Positions 52,183 through 61,900 of a stretch of DNA of 63,400 nt are shown here, in pieces. Position 1 is the stretch's first letter. Each line of letters opens with the position of its first letter. The stretch comes from Azospirillum sp. 412522 (GTDB lineage Bacteria > Pseudomonadota > Alphaproteobacteria > Azospirillales > Azospirillaceae): assembly GCF_019805165.1 (NCBI RefSeq), contig NZ_RWIJ01000034.1:1-63400 (forward strand), read 5' to 3'. The position numbers and the translations under genes were made by a program. The notes below the pieces were generated by a model. It did no database searches and was not told where the DNA came from. It saw only the letters and a list, made by a program, of their open reading frames with translations.

Positions 52183-53094
52183 TCACCCGCCGACATAGGC
52201 GGCCAGCTCGTCGGGCGTCCCGTTGGGAAAGGCCTGCTTCAAATGGTCGAGGAACGCCGACACCCGGGCGCTCAGCAGCCGTCTCGACGGATAGAGCGTC
52301 CACAGGGTGATGTCGGGACCATCGGCGTCCGCCCAATGCACCAGCCTGCCGTCGGCCAGATCCCGGCTCACCAGCGAGACCGGGAGGCAGGCGGCGCCGA
52401 CACCGGCCCGCACCGCGTCCCGCACCATGATGAGCGACGACAGGACCAGCACCGGGGCGAACCCGATCGCCGACCGTCCGTCCGGCGTCCTCACGTCCCA
52501 GGAGCGCCGGTCGCCCATCCGGTCTCCCGCCGTCCGCACCACGGCGGGAACGGCGAGGTCTCCGGCCGGCCGGGCGAGGCCGGGGGGCGCCACGATCACC
52601 AGACGGTCGCGCAGGAAGGCCCGCCCGACCAAGGTCTCGTCCGGGTCCGGGTTGACGCGGATCGCCAGGTCGAAGCCTTCCTCGATCATGTCGACGGCAC
52701 GGTCGTCCGTCGTGACCTCCAGCCTGACCTCCGGATGCTTCAGCGCGAAGCCGGCGGCGATCTTCCCCATCGCGGTCTGGGAGAACAGCAGCGGCGCGCT
52801 GATCCGCAGCCGGCCGCGCGGCGTCTCCCCGCCGGAGGCGATGGCCGCCGCCGTTTCGTCCAGTTCGGACAGCAGCAGGCCGGTTCGCTCGAACAGGATC
52901 CGGCCTTCCTCGGTCAGCGCCAGCCTGCGCGTGCCCCGCTCGAAAAGGCGCAGGCCCAGGCTCGCCTCCAGGTCCGCCACCCGCCGGGACAGGGTCGCCT
53001 TCGGACGCCCCGATTCCCGTGCGGCCCGGCCGAACCCGCCATGGCGGGCGACCAGGTTGAAATCGGCCAGGGCCAGCAGGTCCATCCGTTCCAT
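52183..53094 (-). CDS. LysR-family regulator
   Basis: A 303-residue LTTR. The winged HTH is at about 4-62 (LALADFNLVARHGGFGRAARESGRPKATLSRRVADLEASLGLRLFERGTRRLALTEEG in overlapping parts), followed by the two-lobed effector domain (GRLRISAPLLFSQTAMGKI, LVGRAFLRDRLVIVAP). It resembles the DsdC/AaeR-type group acting on neighbouring genes. It is divergent from the DUF1857 gene with 101 bp between the starts, so it probably controls that gene and itself. The ATG at 53094 has a second ATG at 53085. Confidence 0.92.
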   Translation of the reverse strand: MERMDLLALADFNLVARHGGFGRAARESGRPKATLSRRVADLEASLGLRLFERGTRRLALTEEGRILFERTGLLLSELDETAAAIASGGETPRGRLRISAPLLFSQTAMGKIAAGFALKHPEVRLEVTTDDRAVDMIEEGFDLAIRVNPDPDETLVGRAFLRDRLVIVAPPGLARPAGDLAVPAVVRTAGDRMGDRRSWDVRTPDGRSAIGFAPVLVLSSLIMVRDAVRAGVGAACLPVSLVSRDLADGRLVHWADADGPDITLWTLYPSRRLLSARVSAFLDHLKQAFPNGTPDELAAYVGG

Positions 53095-53126
53095 CAGTGA
53101 GACATCCCGTCCAGAAAAGGCGTCTA

Positions 53127-53155
53127 TTGGACCATCAGTGGACCGCGCATAGTCG
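53127..53155 (+). promoter_or_regulatory. Predicted promoter of the DUF1857 gene
   Basis: TTGGAC (53127-53132), 17-bp spacer, TAGTCG (53150-53155). GTGGACC/TTGGACC occurs twice around it, which could be the LysR contact region. Confidence 0.35.
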
Positions 53156-53195
53156 GGGTGTCAAGAGGTCCACCCCCATCCGCAGGAGAGCCGCC

Positions 53196-53669
53196 ATGAT
53201 TTATTCGACCGCCACCGTCCCGGTGAACCCGCAAGGCGAGGCCACGCTGACCCGCGCGCAAATCTGGGCCGGCCTGGTGCTGAAGGCCCGCGACGCCCGC
53301 GAGTTCCTGCCGCCCGGCCTCTGCACCCGCTGCGATGTCGTGGAGGAAAGCGCCACCCATTTCGTCCGTGAAGCCACGATTGCCGGCGCCGACCTGCGCG
53401 AGATCATCACGCTCGAACCGCAGGGCAAGGTCACCTTCTTCCAGGCGACCGGACCGCGCGAGGGCGCCATCGTCAACGAGCTGTTCGAAGACGCCGACGG
53501 TGCGCTCCAGCTCCGCTTCTACTGCTATCTCGGCCTGCGCGGCAAGGAGCCGAACGGCCCGGAGGAGCAGGCCGAGCAGGCGCAGTTCGACAGCGACAAG
53601 GGCTACAGGGCCGCTCTCCTGTCCACGCTGAAGCGCACCCGCGAGTTGCTGGCGGCGGGACGGCTCTGA
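53196..53669 (+). CDS. SRPBCC-family protein (DUF1857/AtaL-like)
   Basis: A 157-residue helix-grip protein. TRAQIWAGLVLKARDAREFLPPGL, HFVREATIAGADLREIITLEPQGKV and the final acidic helix match the DUF1857/AtaL-like SRPBCC group, whose members bind hydrophobic ligands; the function is unknown. CAGGAG precedes the ATG at 53196. It is followed after 93 bp by the NmrA-like gene and is divergent from the LysR gene, a combination typical of small inducible detoxification operons. Confidence 0.85.
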   Translation: MIYSTATVPVNPQGEATLTRAQIWAGLVLKARDAREFLPPGLCTRCDVVEESATHFVREATIAGADLREIITLEPQGKVTFFQATGPREGAIVNELFEDADGALQLRFYCYLGLRGKEPNGPEEQAEQAQFDSDKGYRAALLSTLKRTRELLAAGRL

Positions 53670-53762
53670 CGATCCCCGGCACCAGCGCCATCACCATCAA
53701 AGACCATGATTTCCAACGCGGGCCGCCTCCCCGGAGGCGGTCCTCCATCGGAGGCGACCACC

Positions 53763-54431
53763 ATGCAGAATTCCGAAACCGGCACCGTCCGGTCCGCCGC
53801 GCCCAGGATCCTGGTCCTGGGCGCCACCGGCGGCACCGGCCGGCTGATCGTCCGTCAGGCCCTGGACCGCGGATATGACGTCGCCGCGCTGGTGCGGTCT
53901 CCCGAGAAGGCCGCCGGCCTCGACGGGGCGACGCTGATCGTGGGCGATGCCCGCGACGGGACCGTCCTGCGCCGGGCGCTCCAGGGCCGGGACGCCGTCG
54001 TCAGCGCGCTGGGCACGCCCGCCAGCCCGTTCCGCGGCGTGACCCTTCTCTCCTCCGCGACGCGGGCGCTGGTCGACGCGATGAAGGCCGAACGGGTCGG
54101 CCGCCTCGTCGCCATCACGGGAATCGGCGCCGGAGACAGCGCGGGACATGGCGGCTTCCTGTTCGACAGCCTGATCTTTCCGCTTCTGCTGCGGAAGGTC
54201 TATGCCGACAAGAACCGCCAGGAGGCCGTCGTCAGGGAAAGCGGACTCGACTGGGTTCTCGTCCGTCCCTCGGTGCTCAACGACAAGCCGGGCCGCGGCA
54301 CGATCCGCGCCCTGACCGATCTTTCCGATTTCCGGGGCGGCACCATCGCGCGGGCGGATGTCGCACGGTTCGTCCTCGATCAGCTGCGGGACGGCACCTG
54401 GACCCACCGCGCCCCGCTCATCACATGGTGA
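53763..54431 (+). CDS. NAD(P)-binding NmrA/SDR-like protein
   Basis: A 222-residue atypical short-chain dehydrogenase: RILVLGATGGTGRLIVRQALDRGYDVAALVRSPEKA (Rossmann motif GATGGTG), DAVVSALGTP, RLVAITGIGAGDS and LDWVLVRPSVLND. There is no Tyr-xxx-Lys pair, so it is closer to NmrA-like or biliverdin-reductase-type proteins that bind NAD(P)H without classical SDR catalysis. GGAGG lies 8 nt before the ATG at 53763. Likely in one operon with the DUF1857 gene under the LysR regulator. Confidence 0.88.
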   Translation: MQNSETGTVRSAAPRILVLGATGGTGRLIVRQALDRGYDVAALVRSPEKAAGLDGATLIVGDARDGTVLRRALQGRDAVVSALGTPASPFRGVTLLSSATRALVDAMKAERVGRLVAITGIGAGDSAGHGGFLFDSLIFPLLLRKVYADKNRQEAVVRESGLDWVLVRPSVLNDKPGRGTIRALTDLSDFRGGTIARADVARFVLDQLRDGTWTHRAPLITW

Positions 54432-54474
54432 CGGCACATAGGGACCGCCGGACCGGACGCGCCGGCCCGTCCGC

Positions 54475-56556
54475 CTACCCCGCGATCAGCTCGCGGATGC
54501 GCGACGCCAGCACGTCCATGGCGAAGGGCTTGGTCAGCACCGACATGCCCGGTTCCAGCTGCCCGTTGTTCAGCAGCGCGTTCTCGGCGAAACCGGTGAT
54601 GAACAGGGTCTTCAGCTTCGGGCGGCCGACCCGGGCCAGGTCGATCATCTGCCGGCCGTTCATGCCGCCGGGCAGGCCGACATCCGTCACCACCAGATCG
54701 ATCCGCGTCTCCGACTGCAGAATCCGCAGTCCGGCGGCGCCGTCCGCCGCCTCGATCGCCGCATAGCCCAGGTCGTTCAGCAGGTCCATCACCATCAGGC
54801 GCAGGCTCGGCTCGTCGTCCACCACCAGGACGGTCTCGCCGTCCCGGGCCGGCGGGGTGATCGCCGCCTCGTCGCGGGGGGACTCCTCCTCCGCCTCGCC
54901 GCGGTGGCGGGGCAGATACAGGCAGACCATGGTGCCTTCCCCGACCTCCGAATAGATCTTCACATGCCCGCCCGACTGCTTGGCGAAGCCGTAGATCATC
55001 GACAGCCCCAGCCCGGTGCCCTGGCCGATGGGCTTGGTGGTGAAGAAGGGGTCGAAGGCCTTCTCGATCACGTCCGGCGTCATGCCGGTGCCGTTGTCCG
55101 ACACGCAGAGCGAGACATACTGCCCCTCCTGCATGTCCTGCTGGCGGGCGCCCTCGCGGTCGATCCAGCGGTTGCCGGTCTCGATGGTGATCCGGCCGCC
55201 GCCCGGCATGGCGTCGCGGGCGTTGATGCACAGGTTGAGCAGGGCGTTCTCCAACTGCGAGGGATCGACCATCGTCGCCCACAGGCCGGACATCCCGACC
55301 ATCTCCACATGGATGCCCGGTCCCACCGTGCGCTGGACCAGGTCCAGCATGCCGCCGACCAGCCGGTTGACGTTGACCGCCTTCGGAGCCAGCGTCTGCT
55401 GGCGGGAGAAGGCGAGCAGCCGGTGGGTCAGCGCCGCCGCCCGCCGCACCGCCCCCTGCGCGGCGATGATGAACTTGTCCAGCTCGTTGACCCGGCCCTG
55501 GTCGACGCGGGCGGCGATCCGCTCCAGCGCGCCGGAGATGCCGGCCAGCAGATTGTTGAAGTCATGGGCCAGCCCGCCGGTCAGATGCCCGACCGCCTCC
55601 ATCTTCTGCGACTGGCGCAGCTGCTCCTCGGCCCGCATCAGCTCGGCCGTGCGTTCGGCGACGCGTTGTTCCAGCGTCTCGTTCAGGGCGCGCAGCGCCG
55701 CCGCCGCCCGGTCGCGCTCGGCCTCCACCGCGCGGCGTTCCTGAACGTCCAGCAGCACCCCGGGAAAGCTCACCGGCGTGCCGTCCGGCCCATGTTCGAC
55801 CCGCCCGTTCGCCTCGATCCAATAGTAGTTCCCGTCCGCCCGTTTCACCCGGTACTGGTGGGCGTAGGCGCCGCCACGGGCAAGGGCCTCCTGGATCGCG
55901 GCGACCAGGCCCGGCTTGTCGTCGGGATGGACGCTGGCGACGACCTGTTCCAGGCTGAGTCTGTCGCGGTCCAGAGACGGGTCGAGGCCGAAGGCTTCGG
56001 CGAACGGCTCGTCCACCGTGAAATGGTTGCCGGGGACTTTCCAGAGCCAGGTGCCGATGATCGCGCCGGCCGCCAGCGCCAGCTGGACGCGCTGCACGTT
56101 CTCCCGCGCCAGCGCCTCGCTGACCCGCAGCGCCTCCTCCGCCCGGCGGCGGGCGGTGATGTCGCGGAACAGGACGGAGACCTGACGCCGGCTTGCCGGC
56201 TCCAGCCTTGCGGCCGACACCTCGATGTAGCGTTCCACCAGGGCGAAGTAGCGCTCGAACCGGATCGGCTCGCCGGTGCGCAGCACGTTGCCGTACAGCT
56301 CGATCCAGCCGTCGGCCTCGTCCGGGGCCAGCTTGCGGACCGGCATGCCGACGATGTCGGGGATGCCGGTCTGGCGCTCGTACCCGTCATTGGCCTCGAC
56401 ATGGACATAGTCGACAAGGGAACCGTCGGCGGCTTCGACGAACTCGATGATGCAGAAGCCATCGTCGATGGCGTTGAACAAGGCGCGATAGCGATCCTCG
56501 CTCCGGTCCGACAGTTCGGACGTCAACCGCTGTTCAGCCACCCAACTCTCCCTCAT
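54475..56556 (-). CDS. PAS hybrid histidine kinase
   Basis: A 693-residue cytoplasmic hybrid kinase. PAS 1 (about 25-140) ends RRQVSVLFRDITARRRAEEAL; PAS 2 (about 160-285, PAS_3 type with WIEANGRVEHGPDG). A coiled coil then leads to HisKA (QSQKMEAVGHLTGGLAHDFNN, phospho-His in LAHDFNN), HATPase (NLCINARDAMPGGG, SDNGTGM, GQGTGLGLSMIYGFAKQSGG) and a receiver (VLVVDDEPSLR, phospho-Asp in VVTDVGLPGGMNG, Lys in LTKPF). No output regulator follows. It is tail-to-tail with the NmrA-like gene and downstream of the chemoreceptor gene. Confidence 0.92.
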   Translation of the reverse strand: MRESWVAEQRLTSELSDRSEDRYRALFNAIDDGFCIIEFVEAADGSLVDYVHVEANDGYERQTGIPDIVGMPVRKLAPDEADGWIELYGNVLRTGEPIRFERYFALVERYIEVSAARLEPASRRQVSVLFRDITARRRAEEALRVSEALARENVQRVQLALAAGAIIGTWLWKVPGNHFTVDEPFAEAFGLDPSLDRDRLSLEQVVASVHPDDKPGLVAAIQEALARGGAYAHQYRVKRADGNYYWIEANGRVEHGPDGTPVSFPGVLLDVQERRAVEAERDRAAAALRALNETLEQRVAERTAELMRAEEQLRQSQKMEAVGHLTGGLAHDFNNLLAGISGALERIAARVDQGRVNELDKFIIAAQGAVRRAAALTHRLLAFSRQQTLAPKAVNVNRLVGGMLDLVQRTVGPGIHVEMVGMSGLWATMVDPSQLENALLNLCINARDAMPGGGRITIETGNRWIDREGARQQDMQEGQYVSLCVSDNGTGMTPDVIEKAFDPFFTTKPIGQGTGLGLSMIYGFAKQSGGHVKIYSEVGEGTMVCLYLPRHRGEAEEESPRDEAAITPPARDGETVLVVDDEPSLRLMVMDLLNDLGYAAIEAADGAAGLRILQSETRIDLVVTDVGLPGGMNGRQMIDLARVGRPKLKTLFITGFAENALLNNGQLEPGMSVLTKPFAMDVLASRIRELIAG

Positions 56557-56884
56557 CCGGTCGGACCGCAGGCTCCACCGCCTGTTCTATCGGCCGGCAG
56601 GCGTCTGAGAGCAATTCGACGTAATAAATATGCGAAAAGGATAATTCTTGGCGGAAGTATGTGTTAGGACGGGTTCAACATGCAATGACGCAGTCATGAC
56701 AAAATGCTGCGCAAGTTTTCCTGGCCGCAGGGGCGCGGGGCGGCCGCTCCGATCGTTCCGTTCATCGAAGCGGAAGGGCGGCCGAAGCCGCCCTTTTTCT
56801 AAATCAGGTTGTTCCCACTGCTTCCCGTCCGGCCCCATCGACGGCCGAGGATGCGGGCGAAGCCACCCGTTCTCCGCATGGCTG
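56557..56884. other. 328-bp intergenic region with one hairpin
   Basis: Between the chemoreceptor end and hybrid kinase start (both minus). The half next to the kinase is AT-rich (56611-56660) and probably holds its promoter. A hairpin at 56774-56798 is listed separately. I see no gene. Confidence 0.4.
56774..56798. terminator. UUCG-type hairpin after the chemoreceptor gene
   Basis: AAGGGCGGC and GCCGCCCTT are perfect 9-bp arms. On the minus strand the loop is TTCG closed by C-G, a very stable tetraloop, 90 nt after the chemoreceptor stop. The T-run (TTTTT, 56794-56798) however is on the plus-strand side. Confidence 0.55.
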
Positions 56885-58588
56885 TCACGCCGCGCGGATG
56901 CCGGCCAGGAACCGCTCGACCTCGATCTTCATCTGTTCGGACTGCCGCGACAATTCGCCCGCGGCCCCCAGCACCTGGGTCGCGGCGCTGCCGGTCTGGG
57001 TGGCGCCCTGGCTGACCTCGGCGATGTTCGCCGTCACCACCTCGGTGCCCCGCGCCGCCTCCTGGACGTTGCGGGCGATCTCGCCGGTGGCGGCCCCCTG
57101 CTCCTCGATGGCCGACGCGATCGAGGTGGCGATCTCGTTGATCGAGGTGATGGTGCCGCCGATCCCGGTGATGGCGTCCGCCGCTTCGCCGGTCGCCTGC
57201 TGCATCGCCTGGATCTGGCCGGCGATCTCCTCCGTCGCCTTGGCGGTCTGGTTGGCGAGGTTCTTCACCTCGCTGGCGACGACCGCGAAGCCCTTGCCGG
57301 CCTCGCCGGCGCGGGCCGCCTCGATGGTGGCGTTCAGGGCCAGCAGGTTGGTCTGGCTGGCGATGTCGGTGATCAGCTTCACCACGTCGCCGATGCGCTG
57401 GGCGGCCTCGACCAGCCCCTGGACCTGCCGGTTGGTCGCCTGCGCCTCGCCGACCGCCTGGGCGGCGATGGTGGTGGAGCGCGAGACCTGGGCGCTGATC
57501 TCCGAGATCGACGCGGTCAGCTCGTCGGTCGCCGACGCCACCGTCTGCACGTTGACCGAGGCCTGCTCGGCCGCCGCCGCGGTGCTGGCGGCCTGGCTGT
57601 TGGTCTGCTCGGCGGTGTGCGACATGCTCTGCGCGGTGGCGTCCAGCTCGGTGGCGGCGGCGCTGACGGTGCGCAGGATGCCCGACATGCTGCTGTCGAA
57701 GCCGGCGACCAGCCTTTCCACCGCGGCGGTGCGCCGCTCCTTGTCCAGCCGCTCCGCCTCCTCGGCCGCCGCCATCCGGGCGCGGTCCAGCGCGTTCTGG
57801 CGGAAGACCTCGACCGCGCGGGCCATGCCGCCGATCTCGTCGCCGCGGTCCTTGCCCGCGACCTCGACCGACAGGTCGCCGTCGGCGAGGCGCGACATGG
57901 TTTCGGTGATGCCGGTGATCGGCTTGACGATGCCGGAGCGCGAGACGGCGACGCTGACCACGACCGCCATGCCGATGCCGCCGATGCCGACCACCAGCAT
58001 CAGTATGATCGTCCGGGTGCTGAAGGCGTCGAGTTCGTCGTTCGCCTGCTGGATGCTGTCGATGTTCCGCTGCGCCGCAGCCTCCAGCGACTTGCCCAGC
58101 GCGGTGCGGCCGGCCCGGCTTTCCGGCGTGTCGCCGTGTTTCTGGGCCGCCTCCTGGGAGACCTCGACGCCGAGCCGGGCGACTTCGTTGCGGATGGCGA
58201 TGAACTCGTTGGCGCTGGCCATCATCTTCTGGAAATCGGCCTTGCGGTCGGGCGTCAGCAGACGCTCCCATTCCGCCATGCGCTGGCCGATCGACGCGGT
58301 CGACTCCCGCATCCCCTTGCTGAACAGCAGCAACTCGTCCTTCGACTTGGCGGCATAGAGCCCGCGGCTGTCCATCACCGTCTTGTAGATCAGGCTGCTG
58401 ACCTGTTCGGCAAGCAGCGCCCGCTGCGAGCGGACCTGGATGTCATCGACCCTGCCGCTGAAGGTCTGGATGGCGACGAAGCCGATGACGCCGACCACGG
58501 ACGCGATCAATGCCAACAGGACGACGATGGCGGAGATTTTGCGGCTGATGCTGATGCGGTTTAGCAAGGTGCCCATGGTCCGGCTCAT
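56885..58588 (-). CDS. Methyl-accepting chemotaxis protein
   Basis: A transmembrane chemoreceptor of about 567 residues. TM1 (about 14-38: ISAIVVLLALIASVVGVIGFVA), a helical periplasmic sensor of ~150 residues of the four-helix-bundle type, TM2 (about 190-212), HAMP (IVKPITGITETMSRLADGDLSV) and the signalling domain with the conserved tip DIASQTNLLALNATIEAARAG then EAGKGFAVVASEVKNLA. It should feed CheA/CheW; no che gene is near. ATG 58588 is chosen because a sigma-70-like promoter would start RNA near 58610; ATG 58576 is the alternative. No CheR-binding pentapeptide at the C-terminus. Confidence 0.93.
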   Translation of the reverse strand: MSRTMGTLLNRISISRKISAIVVLLALIASVVGVIGFVAIQTFSGRVDDIQVRSQRALLAEQVSSLIYKTVMDSRGLYAAKSKDELLLFSKGMRESTASIGQRMAEWERLLTPDRKADFQKMMASANEFIAIRNEVARLGVEVSQEAAQKHGDTPESRAGRTALGKSLEAAAQRNIDSIQQANDELDAFSTRTIILMLVVGIGGIGMAVVVSVAVSRSGIVKPITGITETMSRLADGDLSVEVAGKDRGDEIGGMARAVEVFRQNALDRARMAAAEEAERLDKERRTAAVERLVAGFDSSMSGILRTVSAAATELDATAQSMSHTAEQTNSQAASTAAAAEQASVNVQTVASATDELTASISEISAQVSRSTTIAAQAVGEAQATNRQVQGLVEAAQRIGDVVKLITDIASQTNLLALNATIEAARAGEAGKGFAVVASEVKNLANQTAKATEEIAGQIQAMQQATGEAADAITGIGGTITSINEIATSIASAIEEQGAATGEIARNVQEAARGTEVVTANIAEVSQGATQTGSAATQVLGAAGELSRQSEQMKIEVERFLAGIRAA

Positions 58589-58616
58589 CTTTGGCAGGGG
58601 GGATATCCCAACCATC

Positions 58617-58645
58617 ATACATCAGTATGCATAGGAGCCTGTCAA
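58617..58645 (-). promoter_or_regulatory. Predicted promoter of the chemoreceptor gene
   Basis: On the minus strand TTGACA (58645-58640), 17-bp spacer, ATGTAT (58622-58617). The -35 is a perfect match; the spacer contains the palindrome TATGCATA. Confidence 0.5.
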
Positions 58646-58999
58646 CCCAAGTTGCGGCGAATTCAGTCGGCATTCGTTTTCCGGCACCCAATTCTGTCCG
58701 GAAAATTCAGAATTCCTAAATCGTCCTGCCGCATTTCGTCACCTGGGCCCGTAGCCGATGACGTTTGTGCAATGGTCTGGCGATGCTGTTCACGGGTCGA
58801 ACATTAACAGACTCTGCGTCGTTCGCTATGAGACTTTTGCAGGTGCCGCCGAGTCGGCCGATGAGTCATCGATCGGACGGGGCAATGATCTTGGCTCGTC
58901 TGCAAGCCGGCCGCCCCGGTCCTGACCGCCCTGGACCCGGGGCGGCGAACCCTTCCCGCGAGCGGCGGGAAGGGCGCCATGTCCATTTGCCTCGGCCGG
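58646..58999. other. Intergenic region between oxidoreductase end and chemoreceptor promoter
   Basis: About 350 bp without a gene that I can support. The left part (58646-58740) is AT-richer than average. A perfect inverted repeat at 58950-58974 (CCCTTCCCGC / GCGGGAAGGG, 5-nt loop) lies 26 bp after the oxidoreductase stop and is a probable terminator hairpin for it, without a T-run. Confidence 0.45.
58950..58974 (-). terminator. Perfect hairpin after the oxidoreductase gene
   Basis: Arms CCCTTCCCGC and GCGGGAAGGG, loop of 5 nt, 26 bp downstream of the stop at 59000. No T-run, so perhaps Rho-assisted or an mRNA end stabiliser. Confidence 0.45.
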
Positions 59000-61900
59000 T
59001 TACTCCGCCGCCATCGGCCGCACCGCCGGCGGGGCGCGGAAGGCGTCCAGCAGCCGGGATTCCTTCGCCTTCGCCGCCGCCACGTTGCGCGCCTTCACCG
59101 GGCCGTAGCCGCGCATCTCCATCGGCAGGGCGGCGATCTCGACCGCCACTGCCAGATTGTCGCGGGTCAGGCCGTTCAGCAGCTCGCCCACCACCGCCTC
59201 GTAGTCGGCGATCAACTGACGCTCCTGGCGGCGCTCGGCGGTGCGGCCGAACGGGTCGAGCCGGGTGCCGCGCAGGCGCTTGCCCTTGGCCAGCAGGCGC
59301 AGCACCGGCAGCATCCACGGGCCGAAGCTCTTCTTCTTCGGTTCGCCGCCGTCCTCGCCGGTCTCGCCCATCACCGGCGGGGCCATGTGGAAGGTCAGCT
59401 TCCAGTCGCCTTCGAACATGCGCTGGACGTTCTCGACGAAGCCGCTGTCGGTGTAGAGCCGCGCCACCTCATACTCGTCCTTGTAGGCCATCAGCTTGAA
59501 ATGGGCGCGGGCGACCGCCTCGGTCAGCGCGGTGGAGCCGGGAATCTTCTGCTGCTCGGTCCGGCGGGTCCAGTCGACCAGCGCGTGATAGCGGGCGGCG
59601 TAGGCGGCGTCCTGGTAATCGACCAGGAAGCGGTGGCGGCGCTCGATCACCTCGTCCAGGCTGCCGGATTGGCGGCGCTGGTCGAGCAGCAGCGACTGCG
59701 CGGCCTGCACCGGCTCCTGCGGTTTCGCGGCGGCTTCCACCGACGCCAGGTCGACGGCGGCGCGGCGGCCCCACTGGAAGGCGTCGAGGTTCAGCTTCAC
59801 CGACACGCCGTTCAGCTCGATGGCCTTCAGGATCGACGCCTCGCTCAGCGGGATCAGGCCCTTCTGCCACGCATAACCCATCAGGAAGGGGTTGGCGTAG
59901 AGGCTGTCGCCCAGCAGCGCGGTGGCGAGCTTGGTCGCGTCGAAGGCATCGACATTCGCCTCGCCGCCGCAGGCCTTGCGGATGTCGCCGACGAGGTCGC
60001 GCACCGGGATCACCATGTCCGGCTTCTTGATGAAGTCGGCGGTGATGCTGTCATGGGTGTTGATGACGGCGCGGGTACGGCCGGCGGTCATCTTCGACAG
60101 GCCGTCGCCGGCCGCCGCCACGATCAGGTCGCAGCCCAGCACCGCGTCGGCCCCGCCGGCGGCGATGCGGACGGAGTGGATGTCCTCCGGCGTGTCGGCG
60201 ATGCGGATGTGGCTGGTGACGGCGCCGCCCTTCTGGGCGAGGCCGGTCATGTCGAGCACGCCGACGCCCTTGCCCTCGATATGGGCGGCCATGCCCAGCA
60301 GCGCGCCGATGGTGACGACGCCGGTGCCGCCGACGCCGGTGACGTAGAGGCTCCAGGTCTTGTCGTAGGCCGGGAGGACGGGGGCGGGCAGGGCGGTGGC
60401 GTCGGCGGCCTTCGCCGCGGCCGGCTTCGGCTTGCGCAAGGACCCGCCTTCCACCGTCACGAAGCTGGGGCAGAAGCCCTTGGTGCAGGAATAGTCCTTG
60501 TTGCAGCTCGACTGGTCGATCTGGCGCTTGCGGCCGAATTCGGTCTCCTGCGGGATCACCGACACGCAGGACGACTTGGCGGAGCAGTCGCCGCAGCCCT
60601 CGCAGACCAGCTCGTTGATGACGACGCGCTTGGCCGGGTCGACCATCTTGCCGCGCTTGCGGCGGCGGCGCTTCTCGGTGGCGCAGGTCTGGTCATAAAT
60701 CAGGACGCTGACGCCGGGGACTTCGCGCATCTCCTTCTGCACGCGGTCGAGGTCGTCGCGATGCTCGACGGTGGTGAATTGCGGCAGGCCGTTGCCGATG
60801 CCGTATTTCTCCGGCTCGTCGCTGACGACGGTGATGCGCTGCACGCCCTCCGCCCGCAGGACATGGGCGATCGACTGCACGGTCAGCGTGCCGTCGAAGG
60901 GCTGGCCGCCGGTCATCGCGACCGCGTCGTTGAACAGGATCTTGTAGGTGATGTTCACCTTGGCGGCGATGGCCTGACGGATCGCCAGGATGCCGGAATG
61001 GAAATAGGTGCCGTCGCCCAGGTTGGCGAAGATGTGCGTCTCGTCGGTGAAGGCGGCCTGACCGACCCACGGCACGCCCTCGCCGCCCATCTGGGTGAAG
61101 GTGTCGGTCGAACGGTCGAGCCACGTCGCCATGTAATGGCAGCCGATGCCGCCCAGCGCCCGGCTGCCCTCCGGCACGACGGTGGAGGTGTTGTGCGGGC
61201 AGCCGGAGCAGAAGGTCGGCTTGCGCACCACGCGCGCCACATGGGCCTTCTGCTTCTCCTGCGCGTCGAGGAAGGCGATGCGGCGGGCGAGGGTGTCGTT
61301 GTCGATGAAGCGCTGCAGGCGGCGGCCGATCACCACGGCGATCTGCGCCGGGGTCAGCTCGCCGGCGCTCGGCAGGATCCATTCGCCCTGCTCGTCGAAC
61401 TTGCCGACCACCTTCGGGCGGACGTCGGGGTTCCAGTTGTAGAGCTGTTCCTTCAGCTGGTTCTCGATGACCGCGCGCTTCTCCTCGACCACGACGATCT
61501 CTTCCAGACCCTCGGCGAAGTGGCGGACGCCGTCGCGCTCCAGCGGCCAGGGCATGCCGACCTTGTAGACGGTGATGCCCCAGTCGGCGGCCATCTCCTC
61601 GGTGATGCCCAGCTCGTCGAAGGCCTGGCGGACGTCGAGATAGCTCTTGCCGGTGGTGACGATGCCGAAGCGCGGGCGCGGGCTCTCCATCACCACCCGG
61701 TCCAGCTTGTTGGCACGCGCGAACGCCAGGGCGGCGTACAGCTTGTGCTTCATCAGCCGGTATTCCTGCTCCAGCGGCGGGTCGGGCCAGCGGATGTTCA
61801 GGCCGCCCGGCGGCAGCGCGAAGTCGGTCGGGACGATGGGGGAGACGCGGTGCGGGTCGATGTAGACGGACGCCGAAGTGTCCACCGTCTCGGCGATGGT

